A DNA stretch of 64,000 bases from Henricia sp. BOLD:AAB3569 (GCA_037783545.1 JBBELK010001064.1:186001-250000), one strand, 5' to 3'; positions 47,730 to 59,558 are shown, counted from the first letter of the stretch. Program-made: numbers and translations. The notes: generated from the sequence alone by a model not told the origin.

Positions 47730-47762
47730 CGGACCAACTTACCACAGTGTGAACACACAACG

Positions 47763-47768
47763 AATAAA
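47763..47768 (+). promoter_or_regulatory. Possible poly(A) signal AATAAA just after the stop
   Basis: AATAAA starts 34 bases after the stop codon. Using it would give a very short 3' UTR. Another AATAAA lies at 49071-49076, which would give a UTR of about 1.35 kb. Sequence alone does not decide between them. Confidence 0.3.
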
Positions 47769-48016
47769 GGGCCTTCCAGTAGAAGCATGTATATGTAACA
47801 CTCCCATTCCAGATTTTTAATACTCACTTTGCTGTAGTCTGAATTGTGGCTATGATTTACACAGTTGCCAATAGCAGCCGGCTAAATCGCTTCCAGGACA
47901 TCTTTGTACAAGCCGTTGCCATAAATTCGGAAGCAGCTAAAGTTTTTAATAGCTATGTATTAATTTTTTTTTGCTTTTTTGTTTTGTTTCATTTTTGTGA
48001 TCTAAATCTGTATTAA

Positions 48017-48237
48017 GGCCAGAGCCAATTTTGTAGCGCTGCTAAGCACAGAAATTGGCTTAGCACAGAATTTCTTTGCCTTGTAAAATCGGTTACCAGT
48101 GAAAAATGTATGTCAAATTGTGCTCTTAGAAAGAGTAGCAGAATATACATCACATAACATACGATGTTGGCTGGAAACTCATTTTGGCAATACAAAGCAA
48201 AGAAATCCTGTGCTAAGTAGCGCCATGAAATTGGCCG
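48017..48237. repeat. TIR element family D, copy 2
   Basis: AGCCAATTTTGTAGCGCTGC...inverted GTAGCGCCATGAAATTGGCC. Lies in the presumed 3' UTR or just downstream of gene 1. Confidence 0.78.
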
Positions 48238-49510
48238 CTGGTCATACTTCACACCAAAGCTAATGTGAATGTTGCATACATCTGACATCATACATTTTGC
48301 GACGAGCATTTGTGCATGTTGAAATTAGTCCAAATGTCTGCAAATTTGTGGCACAAATTGTGATGTCTGATTTGCATTCACATTCGCTATCGCATGAAGT
48401 ATGAACCAGCATTTGGGCAACATCAGAAATGCTTTGCTATGCTTCGATATTACACATGAATAAATGGTAGCCGGCTAAATCGCTTTCTCACAGATTTCAC
48501 ATGTAATACCAAGCCATAACCATGTAATTCCAACACGGCATTAGGGTGGTTTCACACTGGGCTTTTTCGCACGTAAATGTGACATGAGACAGCATGTTTT
48601 TGTTTATGGTCGCAGAAACAAGCCAAGAGCATACTGCTCCAACTCAACCATTGTGTTCTTGAAATGAATGGCTTCGGATTTCTAGACTGCTTGGTATAAA
48701 TGGTTTTCTTCACCTAAAGCGCGTAAAATGGCAGTCTCGTACCAGATTTAGAGCGAGACACATTTACATGGTATGTGCATTGGAATTTTTAAAATCATCT
48801 GAGCCAAAAGTGAAAGCACGAGAATTCATTATAGAATGCATACCTTGGTGAACTCGCGTGCATGTTAAGATAACGTGTAGATGATGAGATAAGTTTGTAT
48901 ACAGAGTATTATCTCTCGAACTACAAGTGAGAAAGCATAAACAATTTATTATTTTTTGCGTAGTGTGCCTAGTATTGCAATTAAATGTAAATATTTATAT
49001 TAGCAAATATGTATCAAAACTCCTGACATGTTTTCGGCAAGAAAATGTTTTCTTTCTTTTCATTTATAAAAATAAAATTACAATTTATCTGTGGTAGAGG
49101 CCGCTGTTTATGTAACTCGGTAATTACGAATTATCATAGTTTTTAGTTGCCAGATAAAAATGTTAGTTAGGGTGTTAAACATTGGGAAGAAGTTATACTT
49201 TAAAATTATGTATGCTATTTGAAGTATTTCGTTTTGTTTTGGGTTTTTTTTCTTCAGTTTAATTTGTCATGAAACCATTGAAAAGATTAATCATATTAGT
49301 ACAGGAGTTAATGAAGATCTTAAATGTCGTAATGGTTTTTAACAAAAGTTGACAGTTGCGTTTTGCTTGGTTTTTTTTCCTATAATTTGTCACTCAATTT
49401 GAAATTTGAGTAGAAATCAAAAAGTAAAGAGAAAGATTCCACTTTAACTGCTTAATTTTTGACTTAACCAAATTGTTAATGCTTTATTTTACCACTTCGC
49501 GGTGGCTAGG
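48238..49510. other. Downstream flank of gene 1, no recognised feature
   Basis: AT-rich sequence that may include the 3' UTR end (AATAAA at 49071). No repeat border or ORF was recognised. Confidence 0.35.
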
Positions 49511-49515
49511 CATTT

Positions 49516-49770
49516 TCCAATTTATTCCCCTGGAGCGGGGAGACTGCACTGGCAGTTTTGGTTATGCAGTAAACATGTATGTCTCTGGGGCTGGAGACTT
49601 GATGGCTAGTTTTTAATTCAAGTTGTAAATCAATCAATCTTATTTCCCAAGTCCAGTCACAAGTCGTTTTCTCCAGAGTCAAGTCAGGTCAAAAACTGAC
49701 TTGACCCCAAGCCAACAAGATAAGTATAACCGCCCCCAAGACACTCGCACTTAGAACTGCATGCATGCAG
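49516..49770. repeat. Dispersed repeat, copy of 2225-2490
   Basis: Shared blocks CCAATTTATTCCCCTGGAG, CAAGTCCAGTCACAAGTC and TGACCCCAAGCCAACA in the same order and orientation. Confidence 0.7.
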
Positions 49771-49813
49771 TTCACCGTAGCGAAGTGGTATAGTGCTTAA
49801 TCCCCGTTGAAGT

Positions 49814-50062
49814 GAAACAATCAAACTTAGGATGGGAGAAAAATCGTATTAGGGCCTTATCGGGGTTAGAACCCGAGACCTCTGACTTATGTCTGTGCGT
49901 TACTTTACCAGTTGAGTTACCACGCAACACCGAGAGAAAAATTGGGTCCATAAGGAAGACCCGAGGGAGTATACCAACTGTTGGTAGAGCATCTGCCCTG
50001 TAAGTAAGGTCTCTGGTTCGAATCTCGATAAGGCACTTACAATTTTTCTCTTATCCCAAGTT
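49814..50062. mobile_element. Inverted pair of SINE type M heads
   Basis: The left part has B-box sequence GGTTAGAACCC on the minus strand, the right part GGTTCGAATCTCGATAAGGC on the plus strand. Flanking ATGGGAGAAAAATCGTA and TACAATTTTTCTCTTATCCC are also inverted, so two copies are arranged tail to tail. Confidence 0.65.
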
Positions 50063-50879
50063 AGCTAAGTTACTTAGTAATTTCATAATGTGCATTGTTA
50101 TAATTTTCCTTGTTATAAGCAAAAAACTATAGTCGAACCTTGATAAAAACAAGGTCACTACAACAATCTGCCCATAAAAAGGAAACAAATGAGGTTTCAA
50201 CCCCCTTGTTCTTAGTTTTTCTTTTCTTTTTTTAAAAATTCATCTTGGATCAATTTTTAATGCACGGGTAATTATCTCATTATGGCGGCACATGTGCCAT
50301 TGTTTCAATTCCACGCATGCGCAACCGTATACTGCTGAAGGGCTCCTTAAAAGTTCAGATTTATATTAAATTTTCAAATTTATTTTGGTCCTGTTAAATA
50401 AAAAATTGTCAATTTTTCGCGCGTAACAAAGTGTTTATGAAACCTTAAGAACCATTAAAAATGAGCAATCGGTTGAAGTACTTAATGTAAGTCTTTGTTG
50501 TCACTTCTGCAGTGTCTTAATTTTTGTAGCATTTTACCCATAGTATGCAGTAAATTGTTGATTAACTAAAAATCATGTAACATTCCAACATGATTAATGT
50601 TCGTTGTTTGTGTACTTGTACTACTTAATTAACTCGAGGCATAAGTTTCAGTTTTATGATTATGCAGAATTTATTAGTTTTTCGAAAACCCCCTTCCCAA
50701 AAAAAGGCGCTTGCAGCTAGATTAGTTGAGTAGTTCTGATTTCTATAGTCGGGTAGTTCATATTTGTCGCAACATTTCAAGGGAATCTGAAATATACTAC
50801 AGTTGTTCAAATAAATATCTCAAATTGTTTTTAACGGGGTAATAACACAATTTGTTTTCCTTTTACTGTAAACCAATTC

Positions 50880-51207
50880 TTGGGTTTCACTTTCTTGACA
50901 ACCGGTTGCTATCCGCCATTACCGTGTCCATACTATGGCACGCCAAAGTAAAAATAATTCAACATTGATAATTTAATGTTGACGCATATTTTCGCAAATG
51001 TTCCGCAAGAAAAAAAAGGTTGGCATGACTTTTAAATGTTGATAGACTGTTTGAAACTGGAATACCGTGCTTTTGTTGGCAAGTTTTTAAAAATAAGGAG
51101 AATTGTTTTTCAAAATTATCAGTGTTGAATTATTCTCGCTTTGGCGTGCCATAGTATGGACACGGTAATGGCGGATAGCAACCGTTGTCAAACCAAGTGA
51201 AACCCAA
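50880..51207. repeat. Palindromic TIR element family G, monomer
   Basis: TTGGGTTTCACTTTCTTGAC, CGCCATTACCGTGTCCATAC and TATGGCACGCCAAAG recur inverted at the right end. Spacer and arms match 22016-22614. Confidence 0.82.
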
Positions 51208-51228
51208 AAATAGCAATAGTCCCTAATT

Positions 51229-51494
51229 AGCCTTTTGCATGTTTTACGTGACGTACTTTCACATACACACTTGGCAACCACTTGACCACACTAAATTTGT
51301 GTCGCTATGTGGTGCACGCGGCAGGTGTGAGGTACAGAATCAATACTGTGTTCTCCGTAGAAGAGAATGGCATAAATCAACCAGACTGTTGGTTGCTAAG
51401 CATTGGCGTGCACCACGTAGCACCAACAGCATAGTATGAGGACTTTCTAAAGTGTACCTTCGTTTGAAACTATTATGCAAAAGTGCAAAAGGCT
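51229..51494. repeat. TIR element family N (AGCCTTTTGCAT ends)
   Basis: AGCCTTTTGCATGTTT at the left, inverted ATGCAAAAGTGCAAAAGGCT at the right, inner CTATGTGGTGCACGCG/CGTGCACCACGTAG arms. A shortened relative lies at 61361-61530 inside the ArfGAP gene. Confidence 0.8.
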
Positions 51495-51699
51495 ATTATT
51501 GTAACGGACCTATTGTTTGGCAAGTCCGACACCGTAGTTGGGGCGTAACAAAAAGACACACATCAGCTCTGGACCAATAGAGTGGAATTTAAAGCTGGAA
51601 CGCAGCCAGCATGTCTCGTAATACATGTACACCCATCACCAAAAGTTAGTTCCCGTCTAATACATTTTGATGTAACTCAAAAAATTATTGATTTTTGGC

Positions 51700-51840
51700 T
51701 TTCCGCACTCCTGCGGAAAGTCCTTGTTTTTGTTCTGATTTTTTTTTTTTTTTGGCTGTTCCAACACGGTTGGGAACAGCCTTTGTTTTCGTTAAGATTT
51801 TTTTTTTTTTTATTTTTTTTTTTCTTTTCCTTCTTCCACT
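51700..51840. repeat. Two small hairpins and T-runs
   Basis: CTTTCCGCACTCCTGCGGAAAG and GGCTGTTCC...GGGAACAGCC are perfect small stem-loops, each near a run of 12 or more T. They belong to the left part of the 4.1-kb element. Confidence 0.7.
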
Positions 51841-51974
51841 TTTTTCGCACGCTATTTCGGGCACTTGCACATTCATGATTGACTTCAAACTTCACATGGA
51901 CATTGGTCACTATGTTAAGTTGTGCACAGTACTAATGACGTCATGATGACGTCATCACGTGTCAGATTAAAGGG

Positions 51975-53100
51975 GCATGAAGTTTAATCAATTAAATATT
52001 CAAAAATCAATAAAAAATCAACCGTTTGACCTACGATCTTGATTCCTTCGGCATATACGATGACTAACAAAGGTCTTTGAGATGCGCACACCCCTTGACC
52101 TTTGACCTCGTTTCCTATTGGTCTAACAGATTTTGCCTTGCCATTTGAAAGTGGTGCAAGATATTTGGACAAAGTCACTTGTGTTACACTTCGACTAGGG
52201 TGGGGTATCTAAAAAATATTTTTGTGACCTTTGACCTTGCTCACTTCCGGTCGAAACAGGAAGTGGCCCTTAGTTTGAAAGTGAAAGGAGGTATTGAGAT
52301 GGGGTCAATGGTGTTATTACCAGAGGCCCTTAAGCTTTCCAAAAATATAAGTGATGACGTCATCGTACGAAATAGCGCCCTCTACCGACAAGATGATTAC
52401 GTAATTAAATATTCAAAAATCAATAAAAAATCAACTGTTTGACCTACGATCTTGATTCCTGTGGCATATACGATCACTAACAAATGTCTTTAAGATGCGC
52501 ACAGGGCTTGACCTTTGACCTCGTTTCCTATTGGTCTAACAGATTTTGCCTTGCCATTTGAAAGTGGTACAAGATATCTGGATGTGGTCAACTGTATTAC
52601 ACTTGGACCTAGGGTGGTGTATCCAAAAAATATGGCCGTGACCTTTGACCTTGCTCACTTCCGGTCGAAACCGGAAGTGGCCCTTAGTTTGAAAGTGAAA
52701 GGAGGTATTGAGATAGGGTCAATGGTGTTATTACCAGAGGCCCTTAAGCTTTCCAAAAATATAAGTGATGACGTCATCGTAGGAAATAGCGCCCTCTAGC
52801 GACAAGATGATTACGTAATTAAATATTCAAAAATCAATAAAAAATCTACCGTTTGACCTACAAATTTGATTCCTTCTGCATATACGATCACTAACAAATG
52901 TCTTTAAGATGCGCACATGGCTTGACCTTTGACCTCGTTTCCTATTGGTCAAACAGATTTTGCCTTGCCATTTGAAAGGGGTACAATATATCACGATGGG
53001 GTCAACTGTGTTACACTTCGACTAGGGTGGGGTATCCAAACATATAGCAACACCTTTGACCTTCCCTACATGTCAGATTAAAGTGGCATGTAATAATATT
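51975..53100. repeat. ~414-bp tandem repeat, 2.6 units
   Basis: ATTAAATATTCAAAAATCAA recurs at 51991, 52404 and 52818 (periods 413 and 414). Units share CTTGACCTTTGACCTCG, TTGCCATTTGAAAG and GATGACGTCATCG and are about 95% alike in the first two. Diverged relatives of parts of the unit continue at 53440-53700 and 54440-54720. Confidence 0.92.
52096..52935. promoter_or_regulatory. Five perfect DR1 nuclear-receptor-like motifs carried by the tandem repeat
   Basis: TGACCTTTGACCT (inverse AGGTCAAAGGTCA) at 52096-52108, 52225-52237, 52509-52521, 52639-52651 and 52923-52935. This is the consensus for HNF4/RXR-type dimers. Whether any protein binds them is unknown. Confidence 0.6.
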
Positions 53101-56100
53101 CAATATTTAAAAATCGATCAAAACTCAACCGTTTGACATACGATCGTGATTTATTCATATACAATCACTTACAAAGGTCATCCCGAACACCACATATGTT
53201 TATAAAAAGGAGGGGAACAGCCATGTGTTCGTTTTCAACGAACACATTTCTAGTTTAGCTTTTTTTATTCTTCCGTCAAAACCCCATAGACAAAGCGCAT
53301 GGTCTTTCGGCCTGGCAAAATGGTCACTTGCAAAGCTCGGATCATCATCAAACTTGGTCACAACAATCACCTCATAGTGAAGTACTGCACAAATGTGTTT
53401 ACATTTTGATGACGTCATCAGGTGTCAGATTACAAGCGTTTGAAATATATGGCCTTCAAATTGAAACTTCTGTAAAAATTCAACCGTTTGAGATACAAAC
53501 TTTATTCTTTCGGCAATGGTCATGACTATCCAAGGTCTAAATTTCATACACAGACATTGACCTTGAATCTTGCTTCCTATTGGTCGAAAACGAGGCTGCG
53601 TCGTCATTTAAAACTGGTAGCAGATACCGAGATTGGGTCAACGTTGTTAGTCTCAAGACCCCTTGGGCATTCAAAAAATACAAAAAGTTAAGTCGTGACA
53701 CAAAAGCGCGCCCTCTAGCGGCAAGTTAAAAAATGGCCAAAACGCGTTTTGAACAGATGTCTGTGGCGAAGTTTTTGCAAATTGGCCCAAAATTGGTGCA
53801 TATGTTCACTGAGGGTCAGTGAACATGCCCATACCTTCAAAGGTTTGATGACGTCACCAGGTGTCAAATTACACTCAGTTGAACATGCGTTCTTCTAACG
53901 GTTATATATAGAGAACGAAAAGGCCGATGGCGGTCAAATTTTGTGTTTTAGGTTTGTTGTGACTTGGTCTAATGCATATTAGCACCAAAATTTGGTGGCG
54001 TAACGATGACGTCATCAAATAAGCCCGTTTGTGCAGCATACATTTTCCAAGGTCGTTCACTTCCTCTAATGGGCGTATGACCTTGAAACCTAGCAGGGAC
54101 GTAGACGTGGTCATTAACATATAACATACCAAGTTACATTAGTGTGGCGTCATTTGTTGATTTGTTATGAATTTTTGAATCTGGCAACCTATACCACAGC
54201 ATACACACAGTGCAGTATATACATGTATACGAGTGTACATAAGCATGTACAATATGCATACATCTGCACTATCCCATAGACAAAGCACACAGTCTGTCTC
54301 GGTGCTAGAAGAGTCGCTTGCAAAGCTTGGATCATCATCAAACTTAGTCACAATAAGGAACCCATAGTAAAGTACTATACCAAAGAGGTTAGATCTTGAT
54401 GACGTCACCAGGTGTTATATTACATGTGTCTGAAATTTAATGCCTTGCAAATTGAAAAATCTGTAAAAATTGAACCGTTTGAGATACAATCTTTATTCTT
54501 TCGGCACTGGTCATGACTATCCAAGGTCTAAATTTCATGCAGAGACATTGACCTTGAATCTTGTTTCCTATTGGTCGAAAACGAGGCTGCCTTGTCATTT
54601 AAAACTGGTAAGCGATGCCGAGATCGTGTCAACGGTGTTAGTCTCAGGACCCCTTGGGCATTCAAAAAATACAGAAAGTTAAGTCGTCACACGAAACAGC
54701 CCCCTCTACTGACGAGTTGAAAAAAGACCAAAACGTATTTTGAATTGGTCAAATGTATATTATCAGCTAAATATTGTGACGTCACGATGACGTAATCAAA
54801 TAAGAGTTCCTCAAGTATACATTAACCAAGGTCGTTTACTTTCTCCATTGGTCGTATGACCTTGAAAACTATCAGGTGCCTGGACCTGGTCATTAACATG
54901 TAACATACCAAGTTACATTAGTATGACATGCATGATTTGTTTATTTATTATGAATTTTTGAATCTTGTCACTGTGCATATTGTACATGTATATGTACAGT
55001 ATGTATTTATATTGTACAAAGTGTACATGTAGTATTATACAGCATGCAGTTTTACATGCATACAAACATACAAAAAAAGAAAAGCGGAAAGCCATATGCT
55101 CTGTTATCAACAGACATACCTCTAGTTGTCATTCAAAACGTGATGTGTGCACCGATGTTTTACGCACACAATGAGTGGTTATACAGTTGGTCAGGCGACA
55201 CAGTTTTCACTAAGAAATCACGCATTTTATGAAATTTTTCGCCAAAACAAAAGTTGCACTTTTGTTAATATGTTCACTTTTACACACTGGAAAATCGTTT
55301 TCTGGTCATTATTACCCCTTGTCGTAACTTCCGTAAAGTAACAGAGCACTTATCTGCAAGAACTGTTCAATAATGAGTGGGTCCGCCGCCGTCTTGTGCA
55401 ATCACCTCAAGACATATTTTGCGCATGCTGTTTATCAAATACCGAATGCGCTGCTGATCTTAGTTTGCCCAGACCATGCTGTAAAATATACGTTGCAAAT
55501 CCTGCAAAGAAGTATCGTCCTTCACTTTCTTGTTGGCCTTCCGCTTGATGTCATCGCGCAGAGGTTCTCTATGGGATTGCAGTCGGGTGATCTTGCTGGC
55601 CATTTCATACACGTTAGACATCGGTGCTGCACACATCACTTTTTGAATGACAAAAATCAATAAAATAGTTTTTGAGTTACATCAAAAAGTAGTAGACGGG
55701 AACTAACTTTTTGCGATGGGTGTATGAGTCCGACCTAGTTTATACATATGCAGCACGATATGTGGCAGAGAGAGTCCCCCTACCATTGTTCCCCCATTGT
55801 GTCTCAAACATCCAAGGAATTCTTTTCAGTTTTTAGGGGGTCGGTTGGTGCGTTAACAAAAGGGAAGAGTATGTGTTGAGGTTAGGGACGTTAGGGGGGA
55901 ATCCCTTTTCCACATATCGTGCTGGGTATAAGTTTGCTTTATGCGATCAGAACGGAGCAAATTGGCCAATTGATTTTTATCAACGTGCCTCTACCAATTT
56001 TGCCGGCGGGCGATTCACCACCCACTTGATACGCCATCGAGCCATTTGAACATTCGGTGGCATTGTTGTCGGTACGTCGTAGATATCGATATCCCCGTTT

Positions 56101-56110
56101 GGAACTACCA

Positions 56111-56253
56111 CCTTATGCGTAGCGGCCATGATAGAGGACGTGCAGGTTTTCATATTTAAATGATGTGACAATTATAGATCCACAATGTGCCTACTCGTGC
56201 ATGACGCACTGTGACAATGTGACTGCCCTCTATCATGGCCGCTACGCATAAGG
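56111..56253. repeat. 143-bp TIR element, CCTTATGCGTAGCGGCCATG ends
   Basis: About 27 bp of perfect inverted repeat (to ATAGAGG). A SINE begins 15 bp further right. Copy: 43608-43740. Confidence 0.85.
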
Positions 56254-56267
56254 TCTATTAAAGTTCC

Positions 56268-56640
56268 CGATTATTATTATTATTATTATTTCTTTCTGTA
56301 TATTCATACAAAGGATTCCTCAATAGTGCTCATTGCACTGTCACTCGCAAGCGTGAGGAAACCCATGAAGAATTCGAATTAGAAATGACCAGAGACACCG
56401 GGGAATATCCCCTTGCTCTTCACGAAAGAATGCTCTGGGATCTTTAGAGTGCGTTACCATTACCTAACACACTGGACCAACGGCTTTTCATCCCTTCCGA
56501 AGGATGGAGCAAGTGTGGTTGAGTGCCTTTCCCAAGGGCACAGGTACCGCGGCAGCCGGATTCGAACCTGCAACCCCAAGTTTTCACCCATGATTGCGAG
56601 TCAATGGCCCTAACCATTCGGTCACGGTATGGTACCCCAC
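56268..56640 (-). mobile_element. tRNA(Leu-like)-headed SINE, subfamily 1, most complete copy
   Basis: Minus strand: GGTACCATACCGTGACCGAA head region, B box GGTTCGAATCCGG, GCACTCAACCACACTTGCTC, GATCCCAGAGCATTCTTTCG, CACGCTTGCGAGTGACAGTG, ending in a (AAT)n tail at 56268-56290. Full length is about 370 bp. Confidence 0.85.
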
Positions 56641-56980
56641 AACTTTCCTCTTGCGTTTGCGATTTTCCTGTTGGTTGAACGCTTTGAACATTATTTATTT
56701 GTAGAAACGGCAGAAAACGTAATAAAATGTCATGCGTTTTGTGCGCACGAAGGTCATGGGATCTGGAGGTGAAGCGTGTTACTGTCTGTTGCTATGGTAA
56801 CTGGCTCTAAATATTGGGCAGTCGGCCAATAGACTACTAGAGTGCATGTGACGTCATTTGCCGTGGTAATTGGGCCTAAGCATTCACTGGTAATCTGAAA
56901 CGTCCATAGTTAAAGGGGAATCAGAGTTTTCACTGTCCGAAAACTGGTCAAGCCGTCCACCCAGCTTCTACACAATGGTA

Positions 56981-57975
56981 TCTCAAAATAAATGCAATCC
57001 AAATTTAACAGGTTAATGCCAAACGTAGAATGTGTAATCAAAATACAATATGCACGGTTAAAAAGTTACAACCTTCCTCTTTAAAATGAGACGTGAAACA
57101 TTTAAATCTGATAATTTTACACAGAGTTATGAGTAATTTCCAATGAGAGGTTAAATTGACCATGGGACCAAGTTTTTAAATGCATTATGGTCATGTTGTT
57201 TGAGGGAGTACTCTTGGACAACGCCTGAGTTGACTTTTCAATCGAGAGAAAATCCATGCACCTTGCGCCTAATCGCACATCTGCCTGCAAATTAAGTGGT
57301 CGACGACCAACTGACAAAAATTACTTCGGTGAATCCTCCTGTATGTAGCAGCCGATGTCGTGCGCACATTTGACGGGGGTGCATATCCACGACCAGCCGA
57401 GTGATGCGGTTGACGAATCTGGTAGGCCAATGCAGTTCCGAGTCATTCCGTCTAGCACTGACATCTGGGTTGGCATCCAGCTGCGCCTCTACCAATTCGA
57501 TGTTTTGCGTCAACTGCCTCATCCGATGTCACCCGGAATGCCCTCGATTTAAGCCCGCCGCACACCTTTGCGATTTACCGGATAATCGGATCATCGGACC
57601 ACTTACCAGAAAGGTGTGCGCTGAAACAATAAATTCGGGCCGGTCTGACAGTACACCATATACATGTAGACCGGAGCAAATCAAACTTGTTTGATTTTTC
57701 CGGATCCGATGGTCCGGTGTCCGATGGGCCGGTAAATCGCAAAGGTGTGCGGCAGGCTTAAGATTGCAATTGATACCTTCTCTTCGCAGGTTATCACGCA
57801 ATTAAAATCTTGGTCCCATTGTCAATTTGACCTCTCTTGGAAAATTACTTCTAACTCTGTCCAAAATTATCTAATTGGATTGTTTAATGTCTCATTTGAA
57901 AGAGGAAGGTTGTAGCTTTCAAACCACGTTCTACGTTTGGCATTCCGTTAAATTTGGATTGCATTTATTTTGAGA
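56981..57975. repeat. Long inverted-repeat element (~200-bp arms) hosting a smaller one
   Basis: TCTCAAAATAAATGCAATCC at the left and inverted GGATTGCATTTATTTTGAGA at the right, with arms continuing through AACCTTCCTCTTT and ATTTTGGTCCCAT-like blocks. The right half contains the palindrome 57550-57760. Confidence 0.78.
57550..57760. repeat. 211-bp TIR element, TAAGCC(C/T)GCCGCACACC ends
   Basis: About 35 bp inverted ends (through CTTTGCGATTTACCGG) and inner GATCCGATGGTCCG-type arms. Inserted into the 995-bp element. Confidence 0.82.
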
Positions 57976-58541
57976 CACCCTCTATAATTCGTCGGCGTTT
58001 TCACGAAGTGGCGATTCCGCGAACGCAGTAGTTTGAGAAAATCGCTTTTGAAGTTGGTCACTTTTTAAAACTCCAAATTCGCCGGTTGTTTCATCGAAAG
58101 TCGTCTGTATTTGTTTATGCTAGTATATAGGCTATAGGCTAAGTTAAAAAGAATCACCTGCTACATATTCGCCACTTCGTGAAAACTCCATGCATACCTT
58201 TCAAATCGCCACTTCCTGAGAACGCGAATTTGGAATCGCAGCGGTTTTGGGCAAATTGTGTAAGTTAGAAAACACAAATGTTCCAGTCTCAAAACTTTGC
58301 AGAAATGTTAAGGACATCAAAAACAGAAATTGCTAAAAGAAAACCCTGTGTTTTTTTTACGGATTCGTGTAAACGCAATCGCATGATTTCAAGACGTATT
58401 TCGGACGCAGCCATTTTGTGGAAGCGATTTTTATCAGTACTACGTGTCAAAAACAAATCCTACTTTTGATCCAATAACTTTGTCATATGTGCTAACTGAT
58501 TTAAATATTGAATGACACATGACCTGCTATCGTCCAATCAG
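57976..58541. other. Intergenic stretch without recognised feature
   Basis: No element border or coding stretch was recognised apart from a short TTTTCACGAAGTGGCG inverted-like motif near 58000 and 58170. Confidence 0.35.
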
Positions 58542-58782
58542 GGGCCAATTTCATGGCGCTGCTAAGCAAAACAATTTGCTTAGCACAGGATTTATTTGCC
58601 TTATAAAATGGATTACAAGCCAAAATAATTATAGGCCAACTTGTGATCTTCGCAAGAGTAGGAGAATACCTTTCAATACACATCACTTACGATTTTCGCT
58701 GGCAATCCATTTTTGCAAAATAAAGCAAACAAATCATGTGCTAAGCAAATTTTCGTGCTTAGCAGCGCCGTGAAATTGGCCT
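58542..58782. repeat. TIR element family D, copy 3
   Basis: GGGGCCAATTTCATGGCGCT to inverted AGCAGCGCCGTGAAATTGGCC-like end. The cleanest copy of the family. Confidence 0.82.
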
Positions 58783-58814
58783 CGGATGACAAGGATCTAC
58801 TGGGGCGTTATATA

Positions 58815-58914
58815 ACAAATTACATGATACATGATGGTATCAAAATCTCAACACCCATGGGGGAAAAGGGGGCCGCTGGGAGGTCAAAAATGTGATCTGG
58901 TTACGCTCCTTTAA
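58815..58914. repeat. TIR element family L, 3' fragment
   Basis: GATGGTATCAAAATCTCAAC, GGTCAAAAATGTGATCTGGT and TACGCTCCTTTAA match the right end of 47087-47442 and 62016-62369. Confidence 0.65.
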
Positions 58915-59558
58915 CGTCGATTGAGCGTAGACAACGTTATGTTATGAAGCTTCGCCCAGACCGTGACGATACAAAGATGAGGAATGTGTTTTCGCAGCCG
59001 TAATCAGAAACATCAGCAAAATTGAATTGCATTGGTTTAACCAATGATTACGTCAAATAATGTTTCTTGCCCGGTTGTAGTCGGGAAAACAGGCCCGATG
59101 CTTGGGATACGACGTACACATCACTGGTTTCATTTATTTTCGATGTTGGGTGGAGAAAACATTATATTAACCGGTATTCTAAGACTTATAACTTGTCTGA
59201 CTATGGTCTGACACACCTGTCATGCCTGTTGCACAAGTGCCAGGTCCGACGGCTGTTGCATGGAAATTTACTTCAAAAATACAATGTCCAATGTATCAGC
59301 CGTGAAAACATAACATGAGTTATTTTTCGTCCACCCGGAAATGTTTGTTGGTCGGGTTTTTCCATTTAAAAGTCCCGTTTTTCAAGCTGCTATATTTCAT
59401 AATGAGAAGAAAAATGCAGAGCTGGAAAGTAACACAATACTGAAGCAGTAGACAATTAAACTCGTTAATTGCAGTCAAATCGCAGTTTCGAGCGATCGGA
59501 GCAGAACGAGACAAGTTGTCTGCTTGTCAAACTTCGTGTGTGGAACTGGATTGGAATC
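58915..59558. other. Upstream region of the ArfGAP gene
   Basis: Presumed promoter and 5' UTR. I see no TATA box or other firm promoter signal. Sequence looks unique. Confidence 0.35.

Larger units (their letters stand above)
51936..54784. promoter_or_regulatory. Nine TGACGTCA (CRE) motifs in the 4.1-kb element
   Basis: The full CREB/ATF palindrome starts at 51936, 51947, 52355, 52769, 53410, 53849, 54007, 54400 and 54777. Most are embedded in GATGACGTCA(T/C)CA, so they descend from one repeated ancestor rather than arising independently. Confidence 0.55.
51630..55722 (-). mobile_element. 4.1-kb Tc1-like element filled with tandem repeats
   Basis: TA (51628-51629, 55723-55724) flanks inverted ends CACCCATC...AAAGTTAGTTCCCGTCTA continuing ~65 bp with small gaps. 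On the minus strand 55602-55367 reads WPARSPDCNPIENL in one frame, the Tc1 catalytic acidic-residue region, and in another frame SMRKICLEVIAQDGGGPTHY then stop, like Tc1 C-termini. The remnant is frameshifted and lacks the N-terminal domains. Most of the interior (51975-55000) is a ~414-bp tandem repeat and diverged relatives. Confidence 0.8.

Noticed and set aside
51677-51910. Lysine- or phenylalanine-rich ORFs
   Set aside because: Produced by poly-T/poly-A runs in the left end of the 4.1-kb element.
52179-52799. Plus-strand ORFs of 87 and 94 codons that resemble each other
   Set aside because: They are the same part of two 414-bp repeat units. No start/stop conservation pattern of a gene and no family match.
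55373-55663. 96-codon plus-strand ORF near the right end of the 4.1-kb element
   Set aside because: It is antisense to the Tc1-like transposase remnant, which explains its openness better.
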